Both the position numbers and the translations under genes were made by a program. DNA of 64,000 nucleotides from NCBI GenBank assembly GCA_964640325.1, contig CAZXID010000001.1:62001-126000 (forward strand). Direction: 5' to 3'. Under the pieces are notes generated by a model. The model searched no databases. It had not been told where the DNA came from and was given only the letters and a program-made list of their open reading frames with translations. This document shows, piece by piece, positions 42,410 to 50,943 of this stretch. Source of the stretch: DAOQAU01 sp964640325. GTDB taxonomy: Bacteria > Cyanobacteriota > Vampirovibrionia > Gastranaerophilales > Gastranaerophilaceae. Position 1 is the first letter of the stretch. Every line of letters begins with the position of its first letter.

Positions 42410-43558
42410 TTATCTTGCACATTCTACAAGAGTTTTATTTTCTTGTTCTTTCCAAACGGGATTTTTCAACACCCATTCACCATTCGCATTTTTTATGAAC
42501 AAATCTCTATTATACAAAGAATCCACTATATTCCAAAACTCTTCTTCGCTGTAGCCTGCAAATTCAACAAAGTCACGCACGCATTTTACATCTAAGTCAT
42601 GATCATGTTTTTTAACTAGTCCTACCGCTTCATCTCTTGTTAAAAGTCCATATCTAACAAGCCTTGCAGCATAGTCAGTAGCCGTAGCATGCCCAAATTT
42701 TGGATACTTCATCCACGAATGAACAAGGTACGCTCTGCTGTCTATCTGATCAAAATCTTCAACGTGATGGGTTCTTTTCCATTCATGGGTCAAATCATGG
42801 AAACCTTTTGATTTTGCAAGTTTATAATTTGCATAGCTGTTCCATGGCAAGAAATATGAAACATACATTGGATCAAGTTTTGCCATTTCTTCTTTTGAAG
42901 GAGGATTTGTTAGTACCAAATCTTCCTTAGTCACCCCAGCTTCTCGTATAAGCTCTTCATGACTAATATCAGATGCTACGCCGTTATTTATCAACTCTCT
43001 AGCTGAATATGTTTCTTTATAATCACTTCCTCCATATTCATACCCAACGTTTTCGCCATATACTAAAAGAGGAGTATTAAACTTACATGCCATAGTCAGC
43101 GGATATGTATAAATCAATCTGTCAACAAACCATGTTGGTTTTCCATATTTTTCAAAAGTATAACGCATAATCTTTTTTTGAGTTTTTATATCAGGTTTAA
43201 GACTGATAAGATTACAACCAAATGCTTCTGAGATATTTTTTAAATTATGTATCCCAGCATCAGTCAACGGGAAGTTATCCTCAACTGTGAACAAAATAGG
43301 ATTCATTTTTAAAACATTTTTCATTAAATGTACTTGATAATGACTGTCTTTACCACCGCTTACAGCAATAGCACAATCATAACCCGAACCATTCATCCCT
43401 CTATATTTGTCACATAACTTTTCCAGCTCTTTATATCTGGCATCCCAATCAACATTCTTACGATTTTCGTAGGACTGACAAGCTGAACAAACGCCTTCTT
43501 CATTAAAAGTAATTCCAGGCCTTGTGTCAGGCATTACACATTTTTTACAATACTTCAT
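42410..43558 (-). CDS. N-acetyl-sugar amidotransferase (WbpG/PseA-like)
   Basis: A 382-aa ATP-dependent amidotransferase. MKYCKKCVMPDTRPGITFNE and CSACQSYENR give the zinc-like cysteine set; CAIAVSGGKDSHYQVHLMKN is the PP-loop (SGGKDS). The family (WbpG, PseA, LegA/PtmG-type) converts an acid group into amide or amidine. No glutaminase partner (HisH-like) is adjacent; one would be needed unless the enzyme uses free ammonia. Could act on legionaminic acid or on the uronic acid made by the dehydrogenase. Confidence 0.85.
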   Translation of the reverse strand: MKYCKKCVMPDTRPGITFNEEGVCSACQSYENRKNVDWDARYKELEKLCDKYRGMNGSGYDCAIAVSGGKDSHYQVHLMKNVLKMNPILFTVEDNFPLTDAGIHNLKNISEAFGCNLISLKPDIKTQKKIMRYTFEKYGKPTWFVDRLIYTYPLTMACKFNTPLLVYGENVGYEYGGSDYKETYSARELINNGVASDISHEELIREAGVTKEDLVLTNPPSKEEMAKLDPMYVSYFLPWNSYANYKLAKSKGFHDLTHEWKRTHHVEDFDQIDSRAYLVHSWMKYPKFGHATATDYAARLVRYGLLTRDEAVGLVKKHDHDLDVKCVRDFVEFAGYSEEEFWNIVDSLYNRDLFIKNANGEWVLKNPVWKEQENKTLVECAR

Positions 43559-43616
43559 TTTTTTACTCCTTTATTCTTTATAGTAAACTTATACAAATAT
43601 CCCCATCAATTATACA

Positions 43617-44603
43617 TCAATCAGTTTTTTTATCAAAAATATTTACTTTGTACCAATCAAAAGTTTTTTTTATACCTTCCTCTAATCCAACTAAAGCTTT
43701 ATATTCAATCAAAGAAGTAGTCTTAGTCATGTCAGGACATCTTCTGACCGGAGAACCTTCTGTTGCTGGTAATGAAATAATCGGAACATTTTTCCCGACA
43801 ACGCTGAGAACTATCTCACCGACTTCCCTCATTGAAACCTCCGGCTCTTGATTCCCTAAGTTTATTGTTTCGCCAAGACAATTTTCACTTTCCGCCGCAA
43901 GAAAAAGTATTTTAACCGCATCATCAATATAGCAAAAAGTTCTTTTATGTTCTGTCGAAAAGACTTCCAATCCTTCGTTATCTTTCAAAGCATAAGCTTT
44001 TTTAAGCAACTCCGGAACAACATGAGCCATTCCCATTCTCGGCCCATAAATATTATGAGGTCTAAAAATTGTAACAGGCAAGCCGGAAACATTACAAAGT
44101 GCCTCTCCATAAATCTTTGAAAGCATGTACGAAGTTCTTGGACTAGTCAAATCAGTAGTTGCAAGAGGCGTGGTTTCAGGAGTCGGTATCTTCATTTCAA
44201 AATTCTTTAAAGTCCCGGCATAAACTTCACTAGTTGATGCGAAAAGCAAACGCTTAAGTTTTTTTTGCTTTTTTGCAAAGTCTAAAATATTAAAAAGCAA
44301 AACAGCATTATTTTTAAGCACGTCAAATGGCTGTTTTAAAACATTTGCAACACCTATTATAGCCGCCAAGTGAAAAATATAAGTGTAATCTGTCGCTAAT
44401 AAAGACTCTATTTCTTCCGGATTCATCAAGTCTACGGTGTATAAATTAACGTCAGGATTTGAAACAAAACTTTGCAACATTTTATCGTTCAAACCTCTGC
44501 TAAAATTATCAGCTATATCAACTTTATAATTATTCTTTAAAAAATATTCGGCCAAATGAAGACCAATAAATCCAGCACCACCGGTTATAAGAACTTTATC
44601 CAT
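43617..44603 (-). CDS. legB: NAD-dependent sugar 4,6-dehydratase/epimerase (LegB candidate)
   Basis: A 328-aa extended short-chain dehydrogenase: VLITGGAGFIGLHLAEYFL (NAD loop), STSEVYAGTL (about 122, with the S/T-S-E dehydratase-type acid-base pattern), YMLSKIYGEAL (YxxxK pair at about 158). It is the only SDR in the legionaminic gene set and hence the best candidate for the first step, LegB. It could alternatively be an epimerase serving the dehydrogenase. Start adjoins the dehydrogenase stop. Confidence 0.75.
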   Translation of the reverse strand: MDKVLITGGAGFIGLHLAEYFLKNNYKVDIADNFSRGLNDKMLQSFVSNPDVNLYTVDLMNPEEIESLLATDYTYIFHLAAIIGVANVLKQPFDVLKNNAVLLFNILDFAKKQKKLKRLLFASTSEVYAGTLKNFEMKIPTPETTPLATTDLTSPRTSYMLSKIYGEALCNVSGLPVTIFRPHNIYGPRMGMAHVVPELLKKAYALKDNEGLEVFSTEHKRTFCYIDDAVKILFLAAESENCLGETINLGNQEPEVSMREVGEIVLSVVGKNVPIISLPATEGSPVRRCPDMTKTTSLIEYKALVGLEEGIKKTFDWYKVNIFDKKTD

Positions 44604-46013
44604 TTACTCGTCTCCTCTTCCGATAAATTTAATGTTACAAGCCGAATTTTTAAGAATTTTTATTTGCTCATTTTTAAGAACATTATTAGCATCAAAAATC
44701 AAACTTTTTGACTCCGACAAATAATTCGCAAAGTCGTTTGTTAAAAATTCACTATGTCCAACCGTCAAAACAATTGCATCATAACCCAAAATGCACGGTA
44801 ACTGTCCAAACGGCTTAATATCAATTTCCGGCCAATATGAAACCATTGGATCATAACAGTCAACTTGGGCCCCTTGTTTTATAGCTTCTTTGACAAAAAT
44901 TTCAGATGGTGAATATCTGGTGTCCCCAACATCCTGCTTATAACTAATGCCCAAAAGTAATATTTTTTTACCTGCGATTGCACCCAATTCTTCTTTAATT
45001 TTATATAATGAAACTAATGGCATTTTATTATTGATTTTCACCGATGCAGAACAATAGGGAAAATCATGCCCTTGCAAGCCGAACAAATCTACCGCAGCCA
45101 ACTTTGCAAAATACGGATCTTTTGTAAGGCAATATCCACCGACACCAAATCCAGGCTGTCTCATATTTGAGTGTGTTGGTCTTTTTCTAATAGCATTAAT
45201 AACTTCAAATAAATCTATCCCTATATCTTCAGCAAATCTTCCCCATTCTTCAATAAAAGCAATATTTGCCGCCCTATATGAATTTTCAAGCACCTTAGCT
45301 GTTTCTGAAGCAGTAGTCGATTTTAATCTTGTAACAGGATAATCTTTAACGTTAACTATTTTAGTCAAAAATTCTTCACAAGCATCTTGAGCCTTTACTC
45401 CGATGCCTGAAAAAACTCGCCAAAAGTTCACTATCGAATCATAGTAATCATCACCAGGCATAACTCTTTCATATGAATGGGCTATCATCAAATTATCTGC
45501 GGTCAAATTTCTCTTTAATAATTCTTCCTCTATAATCGGCTTAACTACTTTTTCGCAAGTCCCTGGAGGAACGGTTGTTTCGACAATAACAAGGGCATCT
45601 TCTTTAATGTTTTGGCCAATAGTTGCTATGGCTTTCTTGAAAGCAGTTAAGTCCAGATAAGGCTTTTCACTTTCATAATAAACATCAAGGTTTATATCAA
45701 CAAGGACTATATCTGCACTTTTAAAAAACTCGGTATCTGATGTAGCATAAAAATTTTTAGAATTTACAATGTTTTTAACTGCATCTTTTAGCTTTACGTC
45801 TGTAGTCTCAAATGGAAAAATACCGTTATTTAAAGAGTTGATTTTTTCCAATCCTTCTTTGTTAGGTAAATCTATCCCGACCACATTAAAATAATAATCT
45901 TCAGAATCCTTGGCGTTTGCAATAGCAACTGCCATTGCAGCACCTACAAAACCAAGCCCTTGCACACAGACAATTGGTCTGACTTTATCAAATCTACTTT
46001 TCCCAATTTGCAT
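44604..46013 (-). CDS. UDP-N-acetylhexosamine 6-dehydrogenase
   Basis: A 469-aa nucleotide-sugar dehydrogenase (WbpA/TviB/WecC family). VCVQGLGFVGAAMAVAIANA is the NAD-binding motif; IVETTVPPGTCEKV (about 146), SYERVMPGDDYYDSIVN (about 181), a GVGGYCLTKDPYF block with the catalytic cysteine (about 287-299), and GKKILLLGISYKQDVGDTRY in the C-terminal domain. It should oxidise a UDP-HexNAc to the uronic acid, a possible substrate for the amidotransferase and the TupA-like ligase. Confidence 0.88.
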   Translation of the reverse strand: MQIGKSRFDKVRPIVCVQGLGFVGAAMAVAIANAKDSEDYYFNVVGIDLPNKEGLEKINSLNNGIFPFETTDVKLKDAVKNIVNSKNFYATSDTEFFKSADIVLVDINLDVYYESEKPYLDLTAFKKAIATIGQNIKEDALVIVETTVPPGTCEKVVKPIIEEELLKRNLTADNLMIAHSYERVMPGDDYYDSIVNFWRVFSGIGVKAQDACEEFLTKIVNVKDYPVTRLKSTTASETAKVLENSYRAANIAFIEEWGRFAEDIGIDLFEVINAIRKRPTHSNMRQPGFGVGGYCLTKDPYFAKLAAVDLFGLQGHDFPYCSASVKINNKMPLVSLYKIKEELGAIAGKKILLLGISYKQDVGDTRYSPSEIFVKEAIKQGAQVDCYDPMVSYWPEIDIKPFGQLPCILGYDAIVLTVGHSEFLTNDFANYLSESKSLIFDANNVLKNEQIKILKNSACNIKFIGRGDE

Positions 46014-46454
46014 TATTCTGCCTTTATTTAATTCCTCAAAACAAATTCATTGATTCATGCCGAAAAAGCCGTTTTATTCTCATATTAAAACATTTGAGGC
46101 GTTCTTCAATAAAGCAATTTTATCATAAAATCAGAGTGGCAACTCGTTTATATTACGAAATATAAACGTTTTTAATATATTTACAATTATTAAATTTTTT
46201 ATATGCTTTACATAGGTAAGATGAAACGAATAAAACCATTTTTTTTCGAGTTGATGATAATCCAAGACATATTTTTTCGTGATAAAATAATGAGCAGATC
46301 CCGCAACAATTTGCTAAATGAATTATAAAAAGGAGAAGATTTATTGTAAATTTTTTGTGTAGCCTCTAAAAAGTTTCCATCTAACGAAGGGGAATATCAT
46401 AAAAGTTGGTGGAGAGAGAGCAGTATATAATAAATAAAGAAGGGTTTTAGCATA
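46014..46454. other. Intergenic region with a 10-bp inverted repeat
   Basis: No gene found in 441 bases. The most striking feature is CGTTTATATT (46145-46154) and AATATAAACG (46159-46168) around a 4-base centre, followed by a T-rich run, so it may be an operator or a weak terminator. A TATAAT at 46426-46431 lies 24 bases before the next gene, with no clear -35. A strong AAAAAGGAGAAG at 46328-46339 is followed by no sizable frame. Confidence 0.6.
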
Positions 46455-47180
46455 ATGCCAGAAAAAGATAAAAACATCCAAATAGTTTGTGTTTCAAACA
46501 ATGCCGATACTTTTCATAAAGTTATCAATTCAAATCCAAACATGAATAAATACAATATAACTATGTTTGACAATTTGACCGAAAATATTGGAATATCTAA
46601 ACGCTACAACAGCTATATCGAAAACCAAATAGATTCGGATAATGATTCTTGGATAATCTTCTGTCATCAGGATTTTGGATTTAAAAAAGACCCTATAAAA
46701 TATATTAAAAATCTTGATAAAAAAAACATTTATGGTCCTATTGGAGCATTTGTTTATTTTAATCCAATAAGATTGATAAAAAAGTACCTAATGAATAAGC
46801 CCGCAGGCTACTCTTGCTTAAAACGTAAATTTGTTGGCCAAATCAAACAAATGAATTCTGATTCTACGTTTAAAAATTTGGGTACAAGGCTATGGTTTCC
46901 AATAGAAGTTGACACCTTAGACTGCTGTTGTTTAATTGTACACTCATCTTTAATAAAAAAATATGCCCTAAGATTTGATGAGCAACTGGATTGGCATATG
47001 TATGTAGAAGATTTTTGTATAAATTGTAAAAAAACTCATGGCATTAAAACAAAAGTAGTTCAACTTGATTGTTTCCACCTTGGCATAGGAACTCTTGATG
47101 ATGATTTTTACAAAGCCGCAAAATACGTTAAAGAGAAACATTCATTAAAATTTTTAAAGACCACTTGTATTAATGATTAA
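46455..47180 (+). CDS. Putative GT-A glycosyltransferase
   Basis: A 241-aa protein. IGISKRYNSYIENQIDSDND, then WIIFCHQDFGFKKDP (about 72-86) resembles a GT2-type core in which HQDF replaces the usual DDD/DxD acidic cluster. DTLDCCCLIVHSSLIKKY (about 154-171) and a HMYVEDFC motif (about 184-191) resemble the ED of GT-A enzymes. Start at 46455 follows GAAGGG. Family not certain; only gene on the plus strand between the legionaminic block and the transposon module. Confidence 0.55.
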   Translation: MPEKDKNIQIVCVSNNADTFHKVINSNPNMNKYNITMFDNLTENIGISKRYNSYIENQIDSDNDSWIIFCHQDFGFKKDPIKYIKNLDKKNIYGPIGAFVYFNPIRLIKKYLMNKPAGYSCLKRKFVGQIKQMNSDSTFKNLGTRLWFPIEVDTLDCCCLIVHSSLIKKYALRFDEQLDWHMYVEDFCINCKKTHGIKTKVVQLDCFHLGIGTLDDDFYKAAKYVKEKHSLKFLKTTCIND

Positions 47181-47269
47181 ATCTAAAATGCTCCAAAATC
47201 ATCGTGAAGTTCTAACAAATATAGTTTTTATATTAATCCTTATCTTTACATGCCCAATTAAACAATACC

Positions 47270-48557
47270 TTATTTTAATGGATCAAAATCATTAGGGATT
47301 GTTGTAGGTAAAAACTCACCATATCTTTTTATAAAATTACGAATATCACCAAAGCCCAAGTTTTTAGAAATTAAACTGATGGGAATTTTGTTGTCAATTA
47401 ATTTTTTAACATGTGTATCAATAAAGTCCTCATAATCTAAATCCCTTATTTTCAGAGCCTTTCCCAATTTAGTAATTTCATCATCAACGCGGTTTGGTAA
47501 TATATTGAAGATTCTTCCAGATTCCTGCTTGGGGATGTTATCAAAAAGGGTTTTAGGGATTTGTAACACTCGCCTTTGATAATGACAATTATATTTCTCA
47601 ATTTTACCTTTATAAAGCATTTTATTTATTTTTATAGTCTTTTCTTGAAAGTCAATGTCAGAATATTCTAAACCGAGAAGAGCAGCTTGATTAATCCCTA
47701 AGGATATCGCAAACATTACAATCAACTTAATATCTGTATTTGAACCTAATATTAATTTGATTTGCTCATCAGAAAGAATTTTTCCGCAACAAAAATCACC
47801 TATTTTAGTCCGTCCACGAAGAATAAATTGTTTTTCATCGATTGAATATTTCTTGGTAATCATGCTAAGAAATGAAAGAATTATTGATATAGAAACTAAA
47901 GATAATCCTTCTTTCGTTTTTAATTTTTGAAAATCATTAATCTTTTGCTGGGTGATATCTTTAAAGCGTAAATCTTTAAAAAAAGGATTTAGGTGATTTT
48001 TAACACAAGAGTACAACAAACATCTTTGTACGGCAGTTTTAGTCTTAAACTTTTTTGTGTTGAAATAGAATTTAATTGCATCAATATAATATTCGAATAA
48101 TTTATTATTTTCTATTTTTTCATTTTCCATTTTCTTTTCAATATTGTCTGCTACTATTTCAGGTAAAGAAAATTTCGCATTTCGTATTGTATCAATTTTT
48201 TCTTGTGAATATTCTTTTAATAACCTTTTTTTTAAATATTCGCTAGACGGTATTTGTGCGTATTTAAATTTTTCATCTTTACTAATTAAATCTACGCAGT
48301 ATATTATAGAAAACCTTTTAGGATTTAAATATAGTTGCTTAAAATATTCGTAAACTTCGTTATATATTTGATTAAATTGTATCCCCCTATCATTTTTGCG
48401 AATAAGAGCCTTAATTCCTCCTTCTAAATATTGTCGTTGTTTTTTTATGAATGTTGGATAGGTTACAGCATATTCCGGGTGTTCTTTTCCTATTTTATTT
48501 AACGCTAATATTAATTCATTTCTATTGAGCCCACTTGTTTCTTTCATTAAATATATA
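47270..48557 (-). pseudogene. Recombinase-like protein, C-terminal part (split by IS)
   Basis: The 3' portion of an accessory transposon gene whose 5' part is 49878-50189, with the IS in between. It encodes 427 codons from the junction (Y-L-M-K-E-T...). It is a paralogue of the 50944-52554 gene (shared LYLNPKRFS/IYLHPQRYS, SLGINQAALLGLEYSDID, RVLQIP, and C-terminal FDPLK). The C-terminal domain resembles a tyrosine recombinase, but the first arginine is N (GINQA), HxxR is lost and LGH is LGF. Without the IS it would be 531 aa. A short version from the internal ATG (48547) may still be made. Confidence 0.85.
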
Positions 48558-48601
48558 TGTCCTGCCCCCGTATAATTGGTCCAAAGCTAAAGTTAGTTTT
48601 T
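48558..48601 (+). repeat. IS left inverted repeat
   Basis: 44 bases starting TGTCCTGCCCCC, then a diverged 8-base stretch, then GGTCCAAAG and CTAAAGTTAGTTTTT. It pairs with 49835-49877; the last 24 bases differ at one position only. Confidence 0.92.
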
Positions 48602-48628
48602 GTTAGTACGAAAAACAATTTAGAAAAT

Positions 48629-48702
48629 GGATTGCGAGCTGAGGCTGTAAGGCAAAATCACACTTTTGCCTGAAATGCCGTTAATCGCGAGCAACCAAGA
48701 AA
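48629..48702 (+). ncRNA. Structured RNA element, copy 2 of 3 (inside the IS)
   Basis: GGATT-GCGAGC (48629-48639) pairs with GCGAGC-AACC (48687-48696), again with central tandem G-A pairs. TGA (48640-48642) replaces AGA; the inner helix is GGC/GCC (48643-48645 with 48677-48679) instead of GAG/CTC, a compensatory change. A distinct variable hairpin GGCAAAA/TTTTGCC (48651-48670) fills the loop. GTTAATC (48680-48686) and AAGAAA (48697-48702) follow. It lies just before the ribosome binding site and start codon of orfA (48716), so it probably regulates transposase translation. Confidence 0.75.
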
Positions 48703-48715
48703 GGACAAAAAAGTT

Positions 48716-48997
48716 ATGAAAAAAGGTGTAAAAATCAAACCAGAAGAGATTATTGCAATTCTTCGACAAGTGGAAGTGATGATTAGTCAAGGAAAAACTG
48801 TTCCAATGGCTTGCAGAGATTCAGGAATCACAGAACAAACCTATTATCGATGGAGAAAGCAATACGGTGGAATGCAAGTTCCGCAAGCCAAAGAACTCAA
48901 AAATCTTCAATTAGAAAACGCTAGGCTTAAAAAAGCTGTAGCTGAATTAACATTAGAAAAACTTGTTTTAAAAGAAGCCCTATCGGGAAACTATTAA
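48716..48997 (+). CDS. IS3-family OrfA (DNA-binding)
   Basis: A 93-aa protein with a helix-turn-helix (IAILRQVEVMISQGKTVPMA, then CRDSGITEQTYYRWRKQYGG, about 12-52) and a leucine-zipper-like C-terminus (LQLENARLKKAVAELTLEKL). It recognises the IS ends. AAAGGAC lies 9 bases before the ATG. The -1 heptamer TTTAAAA at 48967-48973 would fuse it to OrfB. Confidence 0.93.
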   Translation: MKKGVKIKPEEIIAILRQVEVMISQGKTVPMACRDSGITEQTYYRWRKQYGGMQVPQAKELKNLQLENARLKKAVAELTLEKLVLKEALSGNY

Positions 48998-49875
48998 GCC
49001 CTCAACGTCAACGACAAGCTGTAATTCATATCGTTCAAAAACTCGATATTTCTGAAAGAAAAATCTGTAAATATCTTGGAATAAATCGAGCCACAAAAAG
49101 GTATATCCCAAAGAAATTAGATGATGAAGATTCTCTCAGAAGAGATATTGTAAGACTGGCAGAAAAATACGGTAGATATGGATACAGAAGAATTACGGCG
49201 TTATTGAAAGCTGAGGGCTGGCGAGTAAATCACAAAAGAGTTGAAAGAATTTGGCGAGAAGAGGGACTTAGAGTCCCTCAAAAACAGAAAAAACAAGGAA
49301 GATTATACTTCAATGATGGTTCTTGTATTAGGCTTCGACCTATGCACAGAAATCATGTTTGGAGCTACGATTTTGTGCAGGATAGGCTTAGCAATGGAAA
49401 GAAAATCAGGATACTCACGGTAATTGATGAATATACAAGAAAATGTTTAAAGCTCAAAGTCGGTTACAGTTTAAAAGCCGATGCTGTTCTTGATGCACTT
49501 GCGGATTTATTCTTAACTGAAGGCATTCCAGAATATCTTCGCAGTGATAACGGTTCGGAGTTTGTTGCAAAAAATATCCAAAGTTTTTTGCAACAACTCC
49601 ACGTCACCACTGCATATATCACGCCAGGTAGTCCTTGGGAGAACGGTTTTAATGAGCGGTTTAACGGGATACTCAGAGATGAATTATTGAACGGAGAAAT
49701 GTTTTACACGATAAAAGAGGCAGAAGTGAGGATAGAAGAATTTAGAAGATATTACAACGAATTTAGGCCGCATAGCTCTCTAAACTATGCTCCGCCTGCA
49801 CCAATGGCAAAAGTTATGCCACTAAAAAATCCGCAAAAACTAACTTTAACTTTGGACCAAAGATTGGGGGCTTGA
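48973..49875 (+). CDS. IS3-family OrfB transposase (DDE), frameshift product
   Basis: The -1 frame is open from the TTTAAAA heptamer (48967-48973) to the TGA at 49873. OrfB has the IS3 pattern YGYRRITALLKAEGWRVNHK then an rve core: YDFVQDR (first D), LRSDNGSEFV (second D), ENGFNERFNGILRDE (E with R seven residues later). The stop lies two bases from the IS end. An in-frame TTG at 49204 gives a shorter version, but it lacks the N-terminal helices. The intact triad suggests a functional transposase. Confidence 0.9.
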   Translation, partial: RSPIGKLLSPQRQRQAVIHIVQKLDISERKICKYLGINRATKRYIPKKLDDEDSLRRDIVRLAEKYGRYGYRRITALLKAEGWRVNHKRVERIWREEGLRVPQKQKKQGRLYFNDGSCIRLRPMHRNHVWSYDFVQDRLSNGKKIRILTVIDEYTRKCLKLKVGYSLKADAVLDALADLFLTEGIPEYLRSDNGSEFVAKNIQSFLQQLHVTTAYITPGSPWENGFNERFNGILRDELLNGEMFYTIKEAEVRIEEFRRYYNEFRPHSSLNYAPPAPMAKVMPLKNPQKLTLTLDQRLGA

Positions 49876-49877
49876 CA
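49835..49877 (+). repeat. IS right inverted repeat
   Basis: 43 bases reading AAAAACTAACTTTAACTTT, GGACCAAAG-type core and ending GGGGGCTTGACA. It overlaps the last 14 codons of OrfB. Confidence 0.92.
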
Positions 49878-50189
49878 TATATATTTATATATATTTTGCC
49901 TTATTTTAGGCTTAGCTTTTTGATAAATCGCAAGTTCTTCCTCTTCATTAAATAGCGGTATAACCGGCGGGGTATTTTTTTCTTGAATTGAATTTAATTT
50001 CTTAAGTTTGGTATATAGATATTTTGATTCCCCTATCCGTTTAATTATCGATTCTCTTTCGAGCTCTAATAAGACATCCTGAATTTTTTGTTTTTCTATA
50101 TCCGTTATTATTAAAATATCGTCAATAGAAAATCTACCCAGTCCTCTTGCTAGTTTAGATATCTTTATCTTGATTTGAGATTTCGTCAT
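49878..50189 (-). pseudogene. Recombinase-like protein, N-terminal part (split by IS)
   Basis: The 5' portion (104 codons) of the gene interrupted by the IS. MTKSQIKIKISKLARGLGRF aligns with MKYQIKTKILSLAKNLNQF of the paralogue at 52554; IDDILIITDIEKQKIQDVL matches INDILVMLDIEKKEAQKCL, suggesting a winged-helix DNA-binding domain. It ends KYI at the IS; with the 4-bp duplication removed it continues Y-L-M-K-E-T into 48553-47270. The start overlaps the end of the ATPase gene by 35 bases. Confidence 0.88.
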
Positions 50190-50868
50190 TTAAAAACTCC
50201 TTTAATGTTAACTCATCGACTGAATTAAGGCCGTTAGCTTTTGCTACTTGTTCAGATTTATTTATAAGCTTTACTATTTGTCGAAAACGATTAGTTTTAT
50301 TAAAAATTAAATTTTTTGCACATTCAGTCATTTTAACTTCACTTAATTCTTCGATAATTTTTGCAATATCTGCTTTGCCAAATGGTTCATATTTTAAAAC
50401 ATCTAAGAACCTATCAAATAAATGTTTATATCTTAAAAGTTTTCTATTAGCCTTGCCCATTCCAATTAAAAGCACTGGAACATTTGTTTTGTCGTATATA
50501 TCACGAATTGTTTCAATTGTTCTTGCATTACTAACAAGATAATCAATTTCGTCAATTATAAGTACTTGCGGTTCTTGAATTAATTTTGATACTACTTGAT
50601 TAAATAAATCAGAAACTTTATAATGCGGGATTTCTCCTAATTCCTCCGCAAGCTCCTCTAGAAGCCATCTGGGCGACATTAAATTAGCACACCTAATAAA
50701 TACGGCATTGTTTTGCATTGCCCACCAAATTACAGAATGAGTTTTACCAAGCCCGGGCTCTCCATAAACCAATGCCATTCTAGGTACCCCATCGGCTCTA
50801 TTTTGAAGATTGTTCATCAACGTTATGAGCTTTTTCACATTCTCTGTTTTAACAAATTTTCTTTTCAT
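50155..50868 (-). CDS. MuB/TnsC-like AAA+ transposition ATPase
   Basis: A 237-aa AAA+ ATPase. MALVYGEPGLGKTHSVIWW (Walker A at about residue 36), QVLIIDEIDYLVSNA (Walker B about 101-107), VPVLLIGMGKANRKL (sensor), and a C-terminal RFRQIVKLINKSEQVAKANG helix. Family members pick the target and load the DDE transposase. It is shorter than Mu B (312) and lacks an N-terminal helix-turn-helix. Its neighbours are two recombinase-like genes. A degraded copy lies at 52562-52742. Confidence 0.9.
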   Translation of the reverse strand: MKRKFVKTENVKKLITLMNNLQNRADGVPRMALVYGEPGLGKTHSVIWWAMQNNAVFIRCANLMSPRWLLEELAEELGEIPHYKVSDLFNQVVSKLIQEPQVLIIDEIDYLVSNARTIETIRDIYDKTNVPVLLIGMGKANRKLLRYKHLFDRFLDVLKYEPFGKADIAKIIEELSEVKMTECAKNLIFNKTNRFRQIVKLINKSEQVAKANGLNSVDELTLKEFLNDEISNQDKDI

Positions 50869-50943
50869 TGGACCTTCTTTCTTTTTTATATATTTTAATA
50901 AATTCTTTTGTATTTTTAAAATTTGTGGTTTTAAATCTACTCA

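Larger units (their letters stand above)
48558..49877 (+). mobile_element. IS3-family insertion sequence (IS407-type)
   Basis: A 1320-bp element with terminal 5'-TG and CA-3', bounded by imperfect inverted repeats of about 43 bp (48558-48601 and 49835-49877) sharing TGTC, GCCCCC, GGTCCAAAG and TAAAGTTAGTTTTT blocks. The 4 bases TATA occur on both sides (48554-48557 and 49878-49881), consistent with a 4-bp target duplication as in the IS407 group. OrfA and OrfB overlap via a -1 frameshift. It interrupts the recombinase-like gene; removal with one TATA copy restores the frame. Confidence 0.95.

Noticed and set aside
47240..47265. ATGCCCA as the left terminal repeat of the transposon module
   Set aside because: It is in direct rather than inverted orientation and matches only eight bases; the left end is unresolved.
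49204..49875. OrfB as an independent 223-aa protein from TTG 49204
   Set aside because: The -1 frame is open 77 codons further upstream with conserved IS3 sequence, so the frameshift fusion is more likely.
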